Positions 49,871-61,144 of a stretch of DNA of 64,000 nucleotides are shown in pieces. Source of the DNA: Rhizobiales bacterium 32-66-11. GTDB taxonomy: Bacteria > Pseudomonadota > Alphaproteobacteria > Rhizobiales > Xanthobacteraceae. Made by a program: the position numbers and the translations under genes. Positions within the stretch are counted from its first letter, which is position 1. Each line of letters begins with the position of its first letter. The notes beneath the pieces are model-generated. The model worked only from the letters and a program-made list of their open reading frames with translations, ran no database searches and was not told where the DNA came from. The stretch covers positions 1 to 64,000 of the forward strand of contig NCEH01000001.1 of NCBI GenBank assembly GCA_002304505.1, in the 5' to 3' direction.

Positions 49871-52261
49871 ATGAACGCCAACAGCTTCGATTCCAGCAAG
49901 GTGACGCCGCTCGGCGCGCCGGTGCGCCGCAAGGAAGACCGTCGCTTCATCACCGGCAAGGGCCGCTATACCGACGATCTTGCCCGGCCCGGCCAGACCC
50001 ATGCTTATTTCCTGCGCTCCCCTTATGCGCATGCACGCATTCGCGGCATCGACACTGCCGCCGCCGCCGCCATGCCGGGCGTGGTCGCGATCCTCACTGG
50101 CCATGATCTTGCGGCCGACGGCATCCGCGGCCTGATCTGCGGCTGGATGATCCATTCCAAGGACGGTTCGCCTATGAAAGCGGGCTACCATCCCGCTCTT
50201 GCCAAAGACAAGGTGCGCTATGTGGGCGACCATGTGGCGGTGGTCATCGGCGAGACGCTGAACGCCGCCAAGGACGCCGCCGCCGCCATCGCGGTGGATT
50301 ACGAGGTGCTCCCTGCCGCCGCGGATCTCGGATCGGCGCAGGCGGCCGGTGCGGCGCATATCCATGACGACGCGCCGCGTAACACGGCGTTCGAATGGGA
50401 ATTGGGCGACAAGACCGCCACCGAGGCCGCCTTCGCCCGCGCCGCTCACGTGACCACCATCGACCTCGTCAATAATCGCCTCGCCCCCAATCCCATGGAG
50501 CCGCGCGCGGCCATCGGCGAATATGATGCGGGGGACGAATCCTACACGCTCTGGACCACCAGCCAGAACCCGCATGTGGCGCGCCTCGTGCTGTCCGCCT
50601 TCGTGGGACTTGCGCCCGAGAACAAGCTGCGGGTGATCGCGCCGGACGTGGGCGGCGGCTTCGGCTCGAAGATCTTCATCTATGCGGAAGAGACGGTCTG
50701 CGCCTGGGCCTCCAAGCGGGTCGGGCGACCGGTGAAATGGACCTGCGACCGTTCCGAGGCCTTCCTGTGCGATGCCCATGGGCGGGACCACATCACCCAC
50801 GGCGAACTGGCGCTGGATGGGCAGGGCAAGATCATCGGCTTTCGGGTGAAGACCACCGCCAACATGGGGGCCTATCTCTCGACCTTCGCGTCCTGCGTAC
50901 CGACCTATCTCTACGCGACCCTGCTGTCCGGCCAATACGATATCCCGGCCATCTATTGCGAAGTCGATGCGGTCTATACCAATACCGCCCCGGTGGATGC
51001 CTATCGCGGCGCCGGGCGGCCGGAAGCGACCTTCCTGGTGGAGCGCATCGTGGAGAAAGCGGCGCGGGAGATCGGCCAAGATTCGGCCGAATTCCGCCGG
51101 CGCAATTTCATCACCAGCTTCCCGCATCAGACGCCGGTGATCTTGTCCTACGACATCGGCGGCTATGCGGCCTCGCTCGATAAGGCGCTGGAACTTTCAG
51201 ATTATGCCAATTTCCCCGCTCGCAAGGCGGAAGCGGCGCGGCGCGGCAAGCTGCGCGGCATCGGGCTTTCCAATTATATCGAAGCCTGCGGCATCGCTCC
51301 TTCCGCGGCCGTGGGCTCGCTGGGTGCGGGCGTCGGCCTGTGGGAAAGCGCGGAGGTGCGCGTGAACCCGACCGGCAATGTGGAGGTGCTCACCGGCTCC
51401 CACAGCCACGGCCAGGGCCATGAGACCACGTTCGCCCAGCTGGTTTCCGCCCGCCTCGGCATTCCCATCGACCATGTGACCATCGTCCATGGCGATACCG
51501 ACAAGGTGCAGTTCGGCATGGGCACCTATGGGTCGCGCTCCGGTGCGGTGGGCATGTCCGCCATCTCCAAGGCCCTGGACAAGGTGGAGGCCAAGGCGAA
51601 GAAGATCGCCGCCCATATCCTCGAAGCCTCGGAAGGGGATATCGAGTTCAAGGACGGCCATTTCACCGTCAGCGGCACCGACCGTTCGCTCGCCTTCGCC
51701 GCCGTGGCGCTGAACGCCTATGTCGCGCACAAATTCCCAACTTCCGAGATCGAGCCGGGCCTGAAGGAAGGGGCGTTCTATGACCCGGTCAATTTCACTT
51801 TCCCCGCCGGCTGCCACATCTGCGAGCTCGAGGTGGATCCCGAGACCGGCACCACTGAGATCATCAAATGGGTCGCGGTGGACGATTTCGGCGCCATCAT
51901 CAATCCGATGATCGTGGAAGGGCAGGTGCATGGCGGCATTGCTCAGGGCGTGGGCCAGGCGCTGCTGGAAGGCGTGCGCTACGATGCCGAAGGCCAATTG
52001 TTGACCGGCTCCTACATGGATTACACCATGCCTCGCGCCGGGGACCTGCCCTCGTTCGTGGTCGGCATGACCGAGACCCGCTGCCCCTCCAATCCGCTTG
52101 GTATAAAGGGCTGCGGGGAGGCCGGCGCGATCGCAGCGCCGCCGGCGGTCATCAATGCTTTGACGGATGCCCTCGGCACAGAGGATATACCCATGCCGGC
52201 GACGCCCGCGACGCTGTGGAAGATCGCGCAGGGCCAGATTGCCCGCCGCGCGGCCGAGTGA
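49871..52261 (+). CDS. Molybdenum hydroxylase large subunit, form II CoxL-like
   Basis: A 796-residue molybdopterin-cytosine-dinucleotide subunit. The loop near the active site reads AYRGAGR (residues 377-383), the form II motif, not the AYxCSFR of true aerobic CO dehydrogenase. Other family blocks include [24 protein letters not shown] and the catalytic Glu in [12 protein letters not shown] (about residue 751). The substrate is therefore unknown: CO oxidation by form II enzymes is weak or unproven, and many act on aldehydes or heterocycles. Ribosome site GGGAGG. Confidence 0.93.
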   Translation: MNANSFDSSKVTPLGAPVRRKEDRRFITGKGRYTDDLARPGQTHAYFLRSPYAHARIRGIDTAAAAAMPGVVAILTGHDLAADGIRGLICGWMIHSKDGSPMKAGYHPALAKDKVRYVGDHVAVVIGETLNAAKDAAAAIAVDYEVLPAAADLGSAQAAGAAHIHDDAPRNTAFEWELGDKTATEAAFARAAHVTTIDLVNNRLAPNPMEPRAAIGEYDAGDESYTLWTTSQNPHVARLVLSAFVGLAPENKLRVIAPDVGGGFGSKIFIYAEETVCAWASKRVGRPVKWTCDRSEAFLCDAHGRDHITHGELALDGQGKIIGFRVKTTANMGAYLSTFASCVPTYLYATLLSGQYDIPAIYCEVDAVYTNTAPVDAYRGAGRPEATFLVERIVEKAAREIGQDSAEFRRRNFITSFPHQTPVILSYDIGGYAASLDKALELSDYANFPARKAEAARRGKLRGIGLSNYIEACGIAPSAAVGSLGAGVGLWESAEVRVNPTGNVEVLTGSHSHGQGHETTFAQLVSARLGIPIDHVTIVHGDTDKVQFGMGTYGSRSGAVGMSAISKALDKVEAKAKKIAAHILEASEGDIEFKDGHFTVSGTDRSLAFAAVALNAYVAHKFPTSEIEPGLKEGAFYDPVNFTFPAGCHICELEVDPETGTTEIIKWVAVDDFGAIINPMIVEGQVHGGIAQGVGQALLEGVRYDAEGQLLTGSYMDYTMPRAGDLPSFVVGMTETRCPSNPLGIKGCGEAGAIAAPPAVINALTDALGTEDIPMPATPATLWKIAQGQIARRAAE

Positions 52262-52273
52262 GGGAGACGCACC

Positions 52274-53074
52274 ATGTATGCCTTCGATTATCAGCGCCCC
52301 GCCGGCCTGGATGAAGCCCTCGCCGCCCTGCGGGCGGGAGAGGACGTGAAGGTGCTCGCGGGCGGCCAGACCTTGCTGCCGACCCTCAAGCAGCGGCTCG
52401 CCCAGCCCTCCGCCCTGGTGGATCTCGCGGCCATTCCCGAGTTGAGCCGCATCGAGCATGGCCCGTATTTCCTCACCATCGGCGCCATGGCGCGTCACGC
52501 GGAAGTGGCGGCCTCGCCCATGGTGGCGGAAGCTATTCCCGCATTGGCAGAGCTGGCGGGCCTCATCGGCGATCCGGCGGTGCGCAACCGCGGCACCATC
52601 GGCGGCTCCATCGCCAATAATGATCCGACCGCCGATTATCCCGCCGCCTGCCTCGCGCTCGGCGCCACCGTTGTCACCAGCACCCGGCGCATCGCCGCCG
52701 AGGATTTCTTCACCGGCCTGTTTGAAACCGCCTTGGCCGAGGATGAAGTGATTCTGGCGGTGGAATTCCCCGTCGGGGCGCGCGCCGCCTATCGCAAGTT
52801 CCGCAACCCCGCCTCGCGCTATGCCATGGCCGGCGTGTTCGTGGCCGCGCGCGACGGCGAGGTGCGCGTCGCGGTGACCGGCGCCGGGCAGGGCGGCGTG
52901 TTCCGCTGGAACGATGCGGAAGCGGCCCTGTCGGCGGATTTCTCCCCGGCTGCGCTGGATGGGCTGACGCTCGATCCCTCCGACGTCATGGCGGACTTGC
53001 ACGGCAGCGCGGAGTATCGCGCGCAACTCGTCAAGGTGATGGCCAAGCGCGCGGTGGCGGCAATCGCCAGCTGA
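52274..53074 (+). CDS. Molybdenum hydroxylase FAD-binding (medium) subunit, CoxM-like
   Basis: A 266-residue flavin subunit. The FAD-binding motifs are [17 protein letters not shown] (about residues 34-50) and [17 protein letters not shown] (about residues 110-126). The C-terminal CODH-type domain (about residues 170-266) starts [13 protein letters not shown]. It follows the large subunit by 12 bp. Together S, L and M make the complete enzyme. Confidence 0.93.
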   Translation: MYAFDYQRPAGLDEALAALRAGEDVKVLAGGQTLLPTLKQRLAQPSALVDLAAIPELSRIEHGPYFLTIGAMARHAEVAASPMVAEAIPALAELAGLIGDPAVRNRGTIGGSIANNDPTADYPAACLALGATVVTSTRRIAAEDFFTGLFETALAEDEVILAVEFPVGARAAYRKFRNPASRYAMAGVFVAARDGEVRVAVTGAGQGGVFRWNDAEAALSADFSPAALDGLTLDPSDVMADLHGSAEYRAQLVKVMAKRAVAAIAS

Positions 53075-53081
53075 GGTGTCG

Positions 53082-53110
53082 GCGATCCCGGCGTTTCTCC
53101 GCCGGGTCGC
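53082..53110 (+). other. Stem-loop after the medium subunit gene
   Basis: CCCGGCG (53087-53093) pairs with CGCCGGG (53100-53106), extended by GCGA/TCGC with one bulge. No T tract follows; it may mark the boundary between structural and maturation genes. Confidence 0.45.
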
Positions 53111-53233
53111 CCCACATTCTGGCCGGTTCGACGCCGCTCGGGCGCTGTCGATCGACTGGTGTCGCTTGCGAAAATTGGCCAGGCCAGCCACAGCATCGGG
53201 GCAAGAGTGAATGCTGACATCTAGGCTGGCCCC

Positions 53234-54150
<917 letters not shown>

Positions 54151-54154
<4 letters not shown>

Positions 54155-55398
54155 GCGAAACGGTGCCGGCTGCCGGGGGCGGGGGCCGGCTGTCCCACAA
54201 TATCGCCTATTTCGGCCGCGCGCTGCGCGCCGCCGGCCTTCCGGTGGGTCCAGGCACGGTGCTGGATGCGGTCCGGGCGGTGGACGCCGCTGGTGTGGGT
54301 GCGCGGGAGGATTTCTACAATGTGCTGCGGGCGGTGTTCGTCAACCGCCACGAGCATCAGGAGGTGTTCGACCAGGCGTTCCAGCTGTTCTGGCGGCGGC
54401 GCGCCCAGTCCGAGCGGCTGATCGCCATGCTCTCGCCGCCCGCACCGGGGGCTGAGGCGAAGGACAAGGCGAAAGTGCGCAAGCGCGTGGAGGATGCGCT
54501 GTTCGCCGGCGTCGGTCGCGAGCACCGCACCAAGAAGAGCGAGATCGAGGTGGAGGCCCATTTCAGCGCCTCCAGCGCGGATGTGCTTCGCACCAAGGAT
54601 TTCGCCCAGATGAGCGCCGAGGAACTGGCGCTGGCGCGCCGCCGCATCGCCCGCCTGCGCCTTCCCGACAACGAGATTGCGACCCGCCGCCTGAAGGCGG
54701 ACAAAAAGGGCACGAGGTTCGACCTTAGAGCCTCCCTGCGTGCTTCGCTGGCGAGCGGCGGCGCCTTCATGGCGCTGCGCAAGCGTGGGCCGCGGGCGCG
54801 TCCCCGCCCGGTGGTGGCGCTGGTGGATATTTCAGGCTCGATGGCGGACTATTCGCGGCCGGTGCTGCATTTCCTCCATGCGCTCACGGAGCGGCGCGGG
54901 CGGGTGCATACGTTCCTGTTCGGCACGCGGCTCACCAATGTCACGCGCGTGCTGCGCCATCGCGATCCGGACGAGGCCCTGGAGAAAGCTGGTCAGGCGG
55001 CGCAGGACTGGTCCGGAGGTACGCGCATCGCCGCCTCGCTGCGGGCCTTCAACAAGATCTGGTCGCGCCGGGTCACGGGGCAAAATCCTATCATTCTGCT
55101 GATCACGGACGGGCTGGAGCGGGACGCCGACGCCATGCTCGACGTGGAGATGGATCGCCTGCGACGATCCGGGCATCGGCTGATCTGGCTTAATCCCTTG
55201 CTGCGGTATGACCGTTTCGAGCCCAAGGCGCGCGGCATCCGGGCCATGTTGCCCCATGTGGATGCTTTCCGCCCTGTCCATAATCTGGCGAGTCTCGAGG
55301 GCCTGGTTGCGGCGCTGGCGCAGGAGAGGGACGAGCGGGCGCGGCGCCCAAGCGGGCGCGGCGTCCTGCGTCACTCCTCTGCCATGGCAGGCGGATAG
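54151..55398 (+). CDS. coxE: VWA-domain protein, CoxE-like
   Basis: A 415-residue partner of the CoxD ATPase. The C-terminal von Willebrand A domain has a MIDAS-like DISGSMADYSRPV (about residues 227-239) and ILLITDGLERDADA (about 315). The N-terminal part is helical and charged. In form I systems CoxE and CoxD mature the metal centre. The ATG at 54151 is embedded in the coxD stop. The 3' end overlaps a convergent gene by 28 bp. Confidence 0.92.
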
Positions 55399-56414
55399 GC
55401 GTGGACCTCGCCGCAATGGTCCCGCACGCTACGCCCGCCCGCCTCGATATAGCCGGGGGTCAGCGGAACCTTGCCGTAGCCGCCCGGGATGTCGAGCACA
55501 TAGGTCGGCAGCGCTACGCCCGAGAGACGGCCCCGAAGGGCGCGCATCAGCGCCACCCCGGTCGCGATCGGCAATCGGAAATGGGCCGTGCCGGGTGCAA
55601 GGTCCGGATGGTGCAGATAATAGGGCTTCACCCGGCATTCCACGATGGCGCGAAACAGATCGGTGAGCGCCTGCACATCGTCGTTCACGCCCTTGAGTAG
55701 CACCGACTGCGAGAGCACCGGCACACCGGCATCCACCAGCCGCGCGAGGGCTGCGCGCACGCTCGGCTGAAGCTCGCGGGCATGATTGACATGGACCACC
55801 ACATAGGAGGCGACGCCCGGGGCCTTGAGGGCGGCGATGAGCTCATCGCTCACCCGCTCGGGCGCTGCAATCGGCACGCGGGTGTGGAAGCGCACCACCT
55901 TCACGTGCGAGATGGCGGCGAGGCGCTGCACCACCTCGGCCATGCGGCGGGGCGAGACCATGAAGGGGTCGCCGCCCGTGAGGATCACTTCCCAGATCGC
56001 GGGGGTGTCGGCGATATAGGCCAGGGCGGCCTCGAACTGCGCCGGGCTGAGCGCGGTTTCTCCGCCCGGCCCCACCATCTCCCGACGGAAGCAGAAGCGG
56101 CAATAGACGGCGCAGACGCTCACAAGCTTCAGCAAGACCCGATCCGGATAACGGTGCACGATGCCCGGCACAGGGGAATGGGCTTCATCACCGATAGGAT
56201 CCGCCAATTCCACCCGCTGCACGTCGAGTTCGGCCCGATGTGGCACGAACTGGCGCGCAATGGGGTCGGCGGGGTCATCGCGTGCGATCAATGAAGCGAG
56301 GTCGGACGTGATCGCCACCGCATAGCGTGCCCCGACTTGCCCCAGTTCCTCCCGCCGCGCCTCCGGGGCGAGGCCGGCCGCGATAATGTCGTCGGCGGTG
56401 CGCAGGGTGGACAT
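55371..56414 (-). CDS. Lysine-2,3-aminomutase-like radical SAM protein (EpmB type)
   Basis: A 347-residue radical SAM enzyme. The cluster motif is Cys101-x3-Cys105-x2-Cys108 (SVCAVYCRFCFRRE), followed by EVILTGGDPFM. The PLP lysine is in IPGGYGKVPL (about residue 320). The length and short C-terminus fit EpmB, which makes beta-lysine for elongation factor P modification, rather than the longer metabolic KamA. No epmA or efp gene is in the window. It sits antisense between coxE and xdhC and overlaps the coxE end by 28 bp. Confidence 0.85.
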   Translation of the reverse strand: MSTLRTADDIIAAGLAPEARREELGQVGARYAVAITSDLASLIARDDPADPIARQFVPHRAELDVQRVELADPIGDEAHSPVPGIVHRYPDRVLLKLVSVCAVYCRFCFRREMVGPGGETALSPAQFEAALAYIADTPAIWEVILTGGDPFMVSPRRMAEVVQRLAAISHVKVVRFHTRVPIAAPERVSDELIAALKAPGVASYVVVHVNHARELQPSVRAALARLVDAGVPVLSQSVLLKGVNDDVQALTDLFRAIVECRVKPYYLHHPDLAPGTAHFRLPIATGVALMRALRGRLSGVALPTYVLDIPGGYGKVPLTPGYIEAGGRSVRDHCGEVHAYPPAMAEE

Positions 56415-56531
56415 TAGAGTTTCCGACGGAAATTTTCCGTGATGTGGCGTCTGAAGGCTCAATACGCGGGGGCCGCCCCTATATAGGTAACGCGGCATGA
56501 TTGCCAGAATCGTACTCCGCAGGAGGATTCC

Positions 56532-56855
56532 ATGACCAGCACGAACGAGGATGTCCTCGAAGGCGCCCTGCGCTGGCGCCGTGAAGGCAAGGGGGTCGCG
56601 CTCGCGACCGTCCTGGAAACCTGGGGTTCGGCGCCCCGGCCGGTGGGCAGCCATCTGGCCGTGGATCAGGATGGCGGGTTCCTCGGCTCTGTCTCCGGCG
56701 GCTGCGTGGAAGGCGCGGTGGTCAGCGAGGCGATGGAGGTCATCGAATCCGGCAAGCCGCGCATCCTGGAATTCGGCGTCGCCGATGAAACGGCCTGGCG
56801 CGTCGGGCTCTCCTGCGGCGGTGCCATCCGTGTCTATGTCGAGCGGGTGGACTGA
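56532..56855 (+). CDS. XdhC-family protein, N-terminal domain only
   Basis: A 107-residue protein equal to the N-terminal XdhC/CoxI domain: LATVLETWGSAPRPVGSHLA, GSVSGGCVEGAVV and the Cys-containing LSCGGAIRVYVE. XdhC proteins insert sulfurated molybdenum cofactor into hydroxylases. The C-terminal Rossmann domain is encoded by the next gene, 38 bp away. AGGAGG precedes the ATG. Confidence 0.88.
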   Translation: MTSTNEDVLEGALRWRREGKGVALATVLETWGSAPRPVGSHLAVDQDGGFLGSVSGGCVEGAVVSEAMEVIESGKPRILEFGVADETAWRVGLSCGGAIRVYVERVD

Positions 56856-56893
56856 GCCGCGTCGCCCTGTCCCACAGCTTAGGAAGCGCGATC

Positions 56894-57604
56894 ATGCACC
56901 TCGAAATCCTGGCCCAGCTGACCGCCGCCCGCGCCGCCCGCCGCGCCGCCGTGCTTGTCACCGAACTTGAAACCGGGGCCCAGCGCCAGGTGGCCGGCGA
57001 AGCCGTTTCCGGCGATGCGCTTGAGCCGTCGTTGCGCGCCGCACTGGCGAGCGGCAAGAGCGGCATCCTCGAAACGCCGGGCGGCCGGGTGTTCCTGACG
57101 GTGCAGGTGCCGCCGCCGCGTATCGTGGCGATCGGGGCGGTTCATATCTCCCAGGCGCTGGCGCCGCTGGCCCGGATCGCGGGCTACGACATCACCGTCA
57201 TCGACCCGCGCACCGCCTTTGCGACGCCCGAGCGTTTTCCGGATACGACGGTGATCGCCAAATGGCCCGACGAGGCGCTGAAGGAGGTTCCGCTCGACGC
57301 CTTCACGGCCGTCGCCGCTTTGACCCATGATCCGAAGATCGACGAGCCGGCGCTTCAAGCCGCGCTGACGGCCGGTTGCTTCTATGTCGGCGCCCTCGGC
57401 TCGCGGCGCACCCATGCCAAGCGGGTGGAGCGCCTCGCGGCCCTCGGGCTCTCGCAAGAGGAGCTCGGCCGCATCCATGCGCCCATCGGCCTCGATATCG
57501 GTGCGGCGAGCCCGGAGGAGATCGCGGTCTCCGTTCTCGCCCAGATCATCGGCGCGCTGCGCAAGGGCAGCCTTGCGCCGTCCAAGACCGAGGCTGCCGC
57601 GTGA
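56894..57604 (+). CDS. XdhC-family protein, Rossmann-domain part
   Basis: A 236-residue protein with the C-terminal XdhC Rossmann fold: RIVAIGAVHISQALAPLARI, then DPRTAFATPERFP and a GALGSRRTHAKR motif (about residues 166-177). The N-terminal 70 residues are less typical. It most likely pairs with the preceding single-domain protein to rebuild an XdhC chaperone. The stop overlaps the GTG start of the next gene by 4 bp. Confidence 0.9.
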   Translation: MHLEILAQLTAARAARRAAVLVTELETGAQRQVAGEAVSGDALEPSLRAALASGKSGILETPGGRVFLTVQVPPPRIVAIGAVHISQALAPLARIAGYDITVIDPRTAFATPERFPDTTVIAKWPDEALKEVPLDAFTAVAALTHDPKIDEPALQAALTAGCFYVGALGSRRTHAKRVERLAALGLSQEELGRIHAPIGLDIGAASPEEIAVSVLAQIIGALRKGSLAPSKTEAAA

Positions 57605-59298
57605 AATTCGGACCCGTCCCGCCGGCGCTGGCGCAGGGCGCCATTCTCGCCCATTCGGTGCGGACGCCGCATTTCACCCTGAAGAAGGGCGCACGGATCG
57701 GGCCGGGCGAGATGGCCGCGCTCGAGGCGGCAGGATTGACGGAAGTGGTCGTGGCCCGGCTTGAGGCGGGAGACGTGTGCGAGGATTTCGCCGCCAACCG
57801 CCTCGCCGTACGCCTGGGCGCGGACGGCGTCCGCGCGGCTGCGGCTTTCACCGGTCGCGCCAACCTGTTCGCCACGCGCGCCGGGATATTGGAAATTGAC
57901 CGCGCCGCCGTCGATACGCTGAATGCGCTGGACGAGGCGGTGACCTTCGCCACGCTGGAGCCGTTCCGCGCCATCGCCGAGGGCGACATGGTGGCGACGG
58001 TGAAGATCATTCCTTACGCCATCTCGGCGGCGCTGATGGAATCGGCGGCGGCGCTGGTGCGCCCGGCGGTTCGTATCGCCCCGTTCCGCCGCCGGCGCGT
58101 GGCGGTGATTTCCACCCTGCTGCCGGGCCTCGCCGACAAGGTGGTGGAAAAGACCCTGCGGGTCACGCGCCAGCGGCTTATCCCGGCCAGAGCTGAGATC
58201 TGCCATGATGTGCGCGTGCCGCACGCGGCTCCGGAACTGGCCGTGGCGATGGACCAGGTCCGAGCCGAAGGGGCGGAGTGCATCGTCGTGTTCGGCGCGT
58301 CGGCCATCGTGGATCGGCGCGATGTGATCCCCGCTGCGCTTGAAGCGGCCGGCGGCCGGGTGGAGCGGCTCGGAATGCCCGTGGACCCTGGCAATCTGCT
58401 GATGCTGGGCGTTCTCGACGGCATTCCGGTGCTCGGCGCGCCCGGCTGTGCGCGCAGCCCGAAGGAGAATGGTTTCGACTGGGTGCTGATGCGGTGTCTC
58501 GCAGATGTGCCGCTCACGGCGTCCGACATCGGCGGCTGGGGCGTCGGCGGCTTGTTGGGCGAGATCATCACGCGGCCGCAGCCGCGCGGCGGAACCGGGA
58601 TGGACGATATGGCAGATGAGAAGCCGCCCGTGGCCGCGATCGTGCTGGCGGCCGGCCGGGGCACGCGCATGGGCGGCCCAAACAAGCTGCTGGAGGATGT
58701 GGGCGGCCGCCCGGTCGTGCGCCGCGTGGTGGAAGCCGCGCTGGCTTCCCACGCATCCCCGGTGCTGGTGGTGACCGGGCACGAGCAGGCGCGGGTGGAA
58801 CGGATCCTCGCCGGCCTGCCGGTGATGTTCGTGCACAATCGGGACTTCGCCGAGGGCCTGTCCACTTCCGTGCGCGCCGGCATCGCGGCGGTGCCGGGCG
58901 GGGCTGGGGCGGCCTTGGTGATGCTCGGCGACATGCCCCTGGTGGGACCGCAGATCCTCGATGCCCTCCTGGACGCGTTCGACCCCGATGCGGGCCGCCT
59001 GATCGTGCTGCCGGTGGCCGACGGGCGGCGCGGCAATCCCGTGCTGTGGGACCGACGTTTCTTCGATGCCCTCGCAAAACTGGAAGGGGATGTGGGCGCC
59101 CGCCATCTCATCGCAGCGCACGCCGAGGCGGTGGTGGAGATCGAGGTGGAAGGGCCGGGCGCCTTCCTCGACGTCGACACGCCGGAGGCGCTGTCGCGTG
59201 CCCGCGCGCAGGTGCCGGAGCAAGCATCCCCGCAACCAGCTTCGCAGATGCCAGCGCAGGAGACTGACGCGCTTGACCCATCCCATGCCAAGCCCTAG
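57601..59298 (+). CDS. MoeA-like/MobA-like fusion (Mo cofactor maturation)
   Basis: A 565-residue two-domain protein. Residues 1-340 look like a molybdopterin-binding (MoeA/CinA-type) domain, with VVFGASAIVDRRDVIPAALE and VPVDPGNLLMLG-like motifs (here GMPVDPGNLLML). Residues 345-540 form a MobA/MocA nucleotidyltransferase domain, starting AIVLAAGRGTRMGGPNKLLE with LVMLGDMPLVGPQIL and RGNPVLW. This fits cytidine transfer to make the MCD cofactor that CoxL-type subunits use. It starts with GTG inside the previous stop. The last 30 residues are low complexity. Confidence 0.88.
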   Translation: MKFGPVPPALAQGAILAHSVRTPHFTLKKGARIGPGEMAALEAAGLTEVVVARLEAGDVCEDFAANRLAVRLGADGVRAAAAFTGRANLFATRAGILEIDRAAVDTLNALDEAVTFATLEPFRAIAEGDMVATVKIIPYAISAALMESAAALVRPAVRIAPFRRRRVAVISTLLPGLADKVVEKTLRVTRQRLIPARAEICHDVRVPHAAPELAVAMDQVRAEGAECIVVFGASAIVDRRDVIPAALEAAGGRVERLGMPVDPGNLLMLGVLDGIPVLGAPGCARSPKENGFDWVLMRCLADVPLTASDIGGWGVGGLLGEIITRPQPRGGTGMDDMADEKPPVAAIVLAAGRGTRMGGPNKLLEDVGGRPVVRRVVEAALASHASPVLVVTGHEQARVERILAGLPVMFVHNRDFAEGLSTSVRAGIAAVPGGAGAALVMLGDMPLVGPQILDALLDAFDPDAGRLIVLPVADGRRGNPVLWDRRFFDALAKLEGDVGARHLIAAHAEAVVEIEVEGPGAFLDVDTPEALSRARAQVPEQASPQPASQMPAQETDALDPSHAKP

Positions 59299-59400
59299 AC
59301 ATCCGGCCATGAGGGTGAATTCCCTCCGTAAGCGTCTGACGTCAACCAACGCGCAACGTGGTGCGGCCCTATCGGCCGCCCTGCCCGAAAGCGCGGTTTG

Positions 59401-60600
59401 ATGTTGAATCCTCCTAATTCATCCGAATCGGGGCTCGCGCCCCTGTCGTCCCGCACGGTTCTGCTGCGCCTGCTGCCGTTGGTGTGGATCGTGTTCTTCA
59501 GCGCCCTCTCCCTCGCCGTGCCTTTGCCGGTGCTGGCCTTGCACGTGCATGAAACGCTCGGCTTCAGCATTGCCACCGCGGGGCTTGCTGTCGGCATCCA
59601 GTCCTTCGCAACCTTGCTGACGCGCCAGTTCGCCGGATCGGCGGTCGATCGCTACGGCGCCAAAATGGCGGTGGTGGTGGGCCTGCCGCTCGCGGTGGTG
59701 GCCGGGCTGCTCTATCTCGGCTCCCTCGAGATCTCGGCGCCCTTTGCCAGCCTGGGCGTGCTCGCCGCCGGCCGCTTGTGCCTCGGCCTTGCGGAAAGCC
59801 TGTTCCTCACCGGTACCATGGCTTGGGGCATCGGCCGCGTGGGCCTTGCCAATACCGGACGGGTCATGGCCTGGCAGGGCATCGCGCTCTATGCCGCCAT
59901 CGGCATGGGTGCGCCCATCGGCCTCGCCATCCATGCCGCCTATGGCTTTGCCGGTGTCGCGGCGGTGGCGGCCATTGCGCCTCTGGTGGCCCTGCCGATG
60001 GCATTCCTGGTCGCCGCCGTGCCCACGATGCCCGGTCGCAGGCTCGGATTTCATCATGTGCTGGGGCTGATCTGGCGTCACGGTGTGGCCCTGGCGCTGG
60101 CGACGGCGCCGTTCGCGGTGCTGGCCACCTTCCTGGCGCTGGTGTTCGCCAGCCGGGGCTGGCCCCATGCCGGGGCGGGGCTGTTCCTGTTCGGCGCGAC
60201 CTATATCGGGGTCCGGCTGTTCCTGGCGCATCTGCCGGACCGGATCGGCGGCCGGGGCGTCGCCGCCGTGTCGCTGCTGATCCTGGCGGCGGCCCAGCTC
60301 ATGTTGTGGGTCGCGTCCGGCCCAGGCCTGGCGCTGGCCGGCGCGGCGCTGTCGGGAGCCGGCTTCTCCCTGATCTTTCCCGCCCTGGGCGTCGAGGCGG
60401 TGCGGCGCGTGCCGGCGGAGAGCCGGGGCCTCGCGGTTGGCGGGTTCCTCGCCTTCTTCGACATCGCGCTCGGCGTCACCGGCCCGGTCGCGGGCGTTCT
60501 GGTGGCGGGCTTCGGCTATGGCTCCATGTTCCTTGCGGGCGCCATCGGCTGCCTCGTGTCGTTCTGGCTCGTGATGAGCCTGCCACGCACGCGGGCCTGA
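59401..60600 (+). CDS. MFS transporter, YhhS-like
   Basis: A 399-residue twelve-helix transporter. The motif-A-like loop is FAGSAVDRYGAKMAVVVGLP (about residues 80-99). GRLCLGLAESLFLTGTMAWG and the C-terminal half (GAALSGAGFSLIFPALGVEA) match the YhhS/SetA-like sugar or drug efflux group. The substrate is unknown. The ribosome site is weak; the start was chosen at the ATG at 59401, right after a TTG. Confidence 0.85.
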   Translation: MLNPPNSSESGLAPLSSRTVLLRLLPLVWIVFFSALSLAVPLPVLALHVHETLGFSIATAGLAVGIQSFATLLTRQFAGSAVDRYGAKMAVVVGLPLAVVAGLLYLGSLEISAPFASLGVLAAGRLCLGLAESLFLTGTMAWGIGRVGLANTGRVMAWQGIALYAAIGMGAPIGLAIHAAYGFAGVAAVAAIAPLVALPMAFLVAAVPTMPGRRLGFHHVLGLIWRHGVALALATAPFAVLATFLALVFASRGWPHAGAGLFLFGATYIGVRLFLAHLPDRIGGRGVAAVSLLILAAAQLMLWVASGPGLALAGAALSGAGFSLIFPALGVEAVRRVPAESRGLAVGGFLAFFDIALGVTGPVAGVLVAGFGYGSMFLAGAIGCLVSFWLVMSLPRTRA

Positions 60601-60673
60601 CACCAAGGCTGCGAACCTCTGCGAGGTTTTGCACGGGCCCTTCGCGCCCCCTTCGGGCAGGAGGCGCCGGGGG

Positions 60674-61138
60674 TCAGAACGGCTCGGGGATGAGATGTGC
60701 GACCGGCAGGTCGAGCCGCTCGCACAGGAATTGCGCGAGGCGCAGGCGGTGGCAGCCTTCCACATGGCGCTCGTAGCACATGAGGCAGATGCGCCGGCCT
60801 TGCGCGAGCGCCACCAGTTCGTCCAGCGCCTCGCGGGCTTTGTCGGTGGCGAGGTGAGCATCATAAATGCGCATCAGCGCATCGTGATCGCCGGAGCGCG
60901 CCGCGAGCCGGCCCTCCTTTGGCGTGCCCAGCGCCCGCAGGTGCACATAGGCGATGCCGTGGTCCGCGATACCCGCGGCCAGGGCGGTTTTCGAGAAGCC
61001 CGGACGGCGCGAGGCGGCGACCGCGCGCACGTCCACCAGAAGATCGACGCCGGCACGGGTCAGGGTGTCCTGAAACGCGCCGGACGTCGTTTGCTCATAG
61101 CCGACCGTGAAGAGTTCGGTCGCCTTGGTTTTCGCCAT
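60674..61138 (-). CDS. DUF488 domain protein
   Basis: A 154-residue protein of the DUF488 family. The opening TVGYEQTTSGAFQDTLTRAG, VDVRAVAASRRPGFSK and CLMCYERHVEGCHR are the conserved blocks. The Cys/His motif CYERHVEGCHR resembles a metal- or nucleotide-processing site, but the function is unknown. It follows the TRAP large permease by 6 bp, with GAGG before the ATG. Confidence 0.88.
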   Translation of the reverse strand: MAKTKATELFTVGYEQTTSGAFQDTLTRAGVDLLVDVRAVAASRRPGFSKTALAAGIADHGIAYVHLRALGTPKEGRLAARSGDHDALMRIYDAHLATDKAREALDELVALAQGRRICLMCYERHVEGCHRLRLAQFLCERLDLPVAHLIPEPF

Positions 61139-61144
61139 CGATCC

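Noticed and set aside
49871..52261. True aerobic (form I) CO dehydrogenase
   Set aside because: The active-site loop is AYRGAGR rather than AYxCSFR.
60614..60630. AACCTC/GAGGTT hairpin after the YhhS-like gene
   Set aside because: The stem is only 6 bp and the T tract is too weak to call a terminator.
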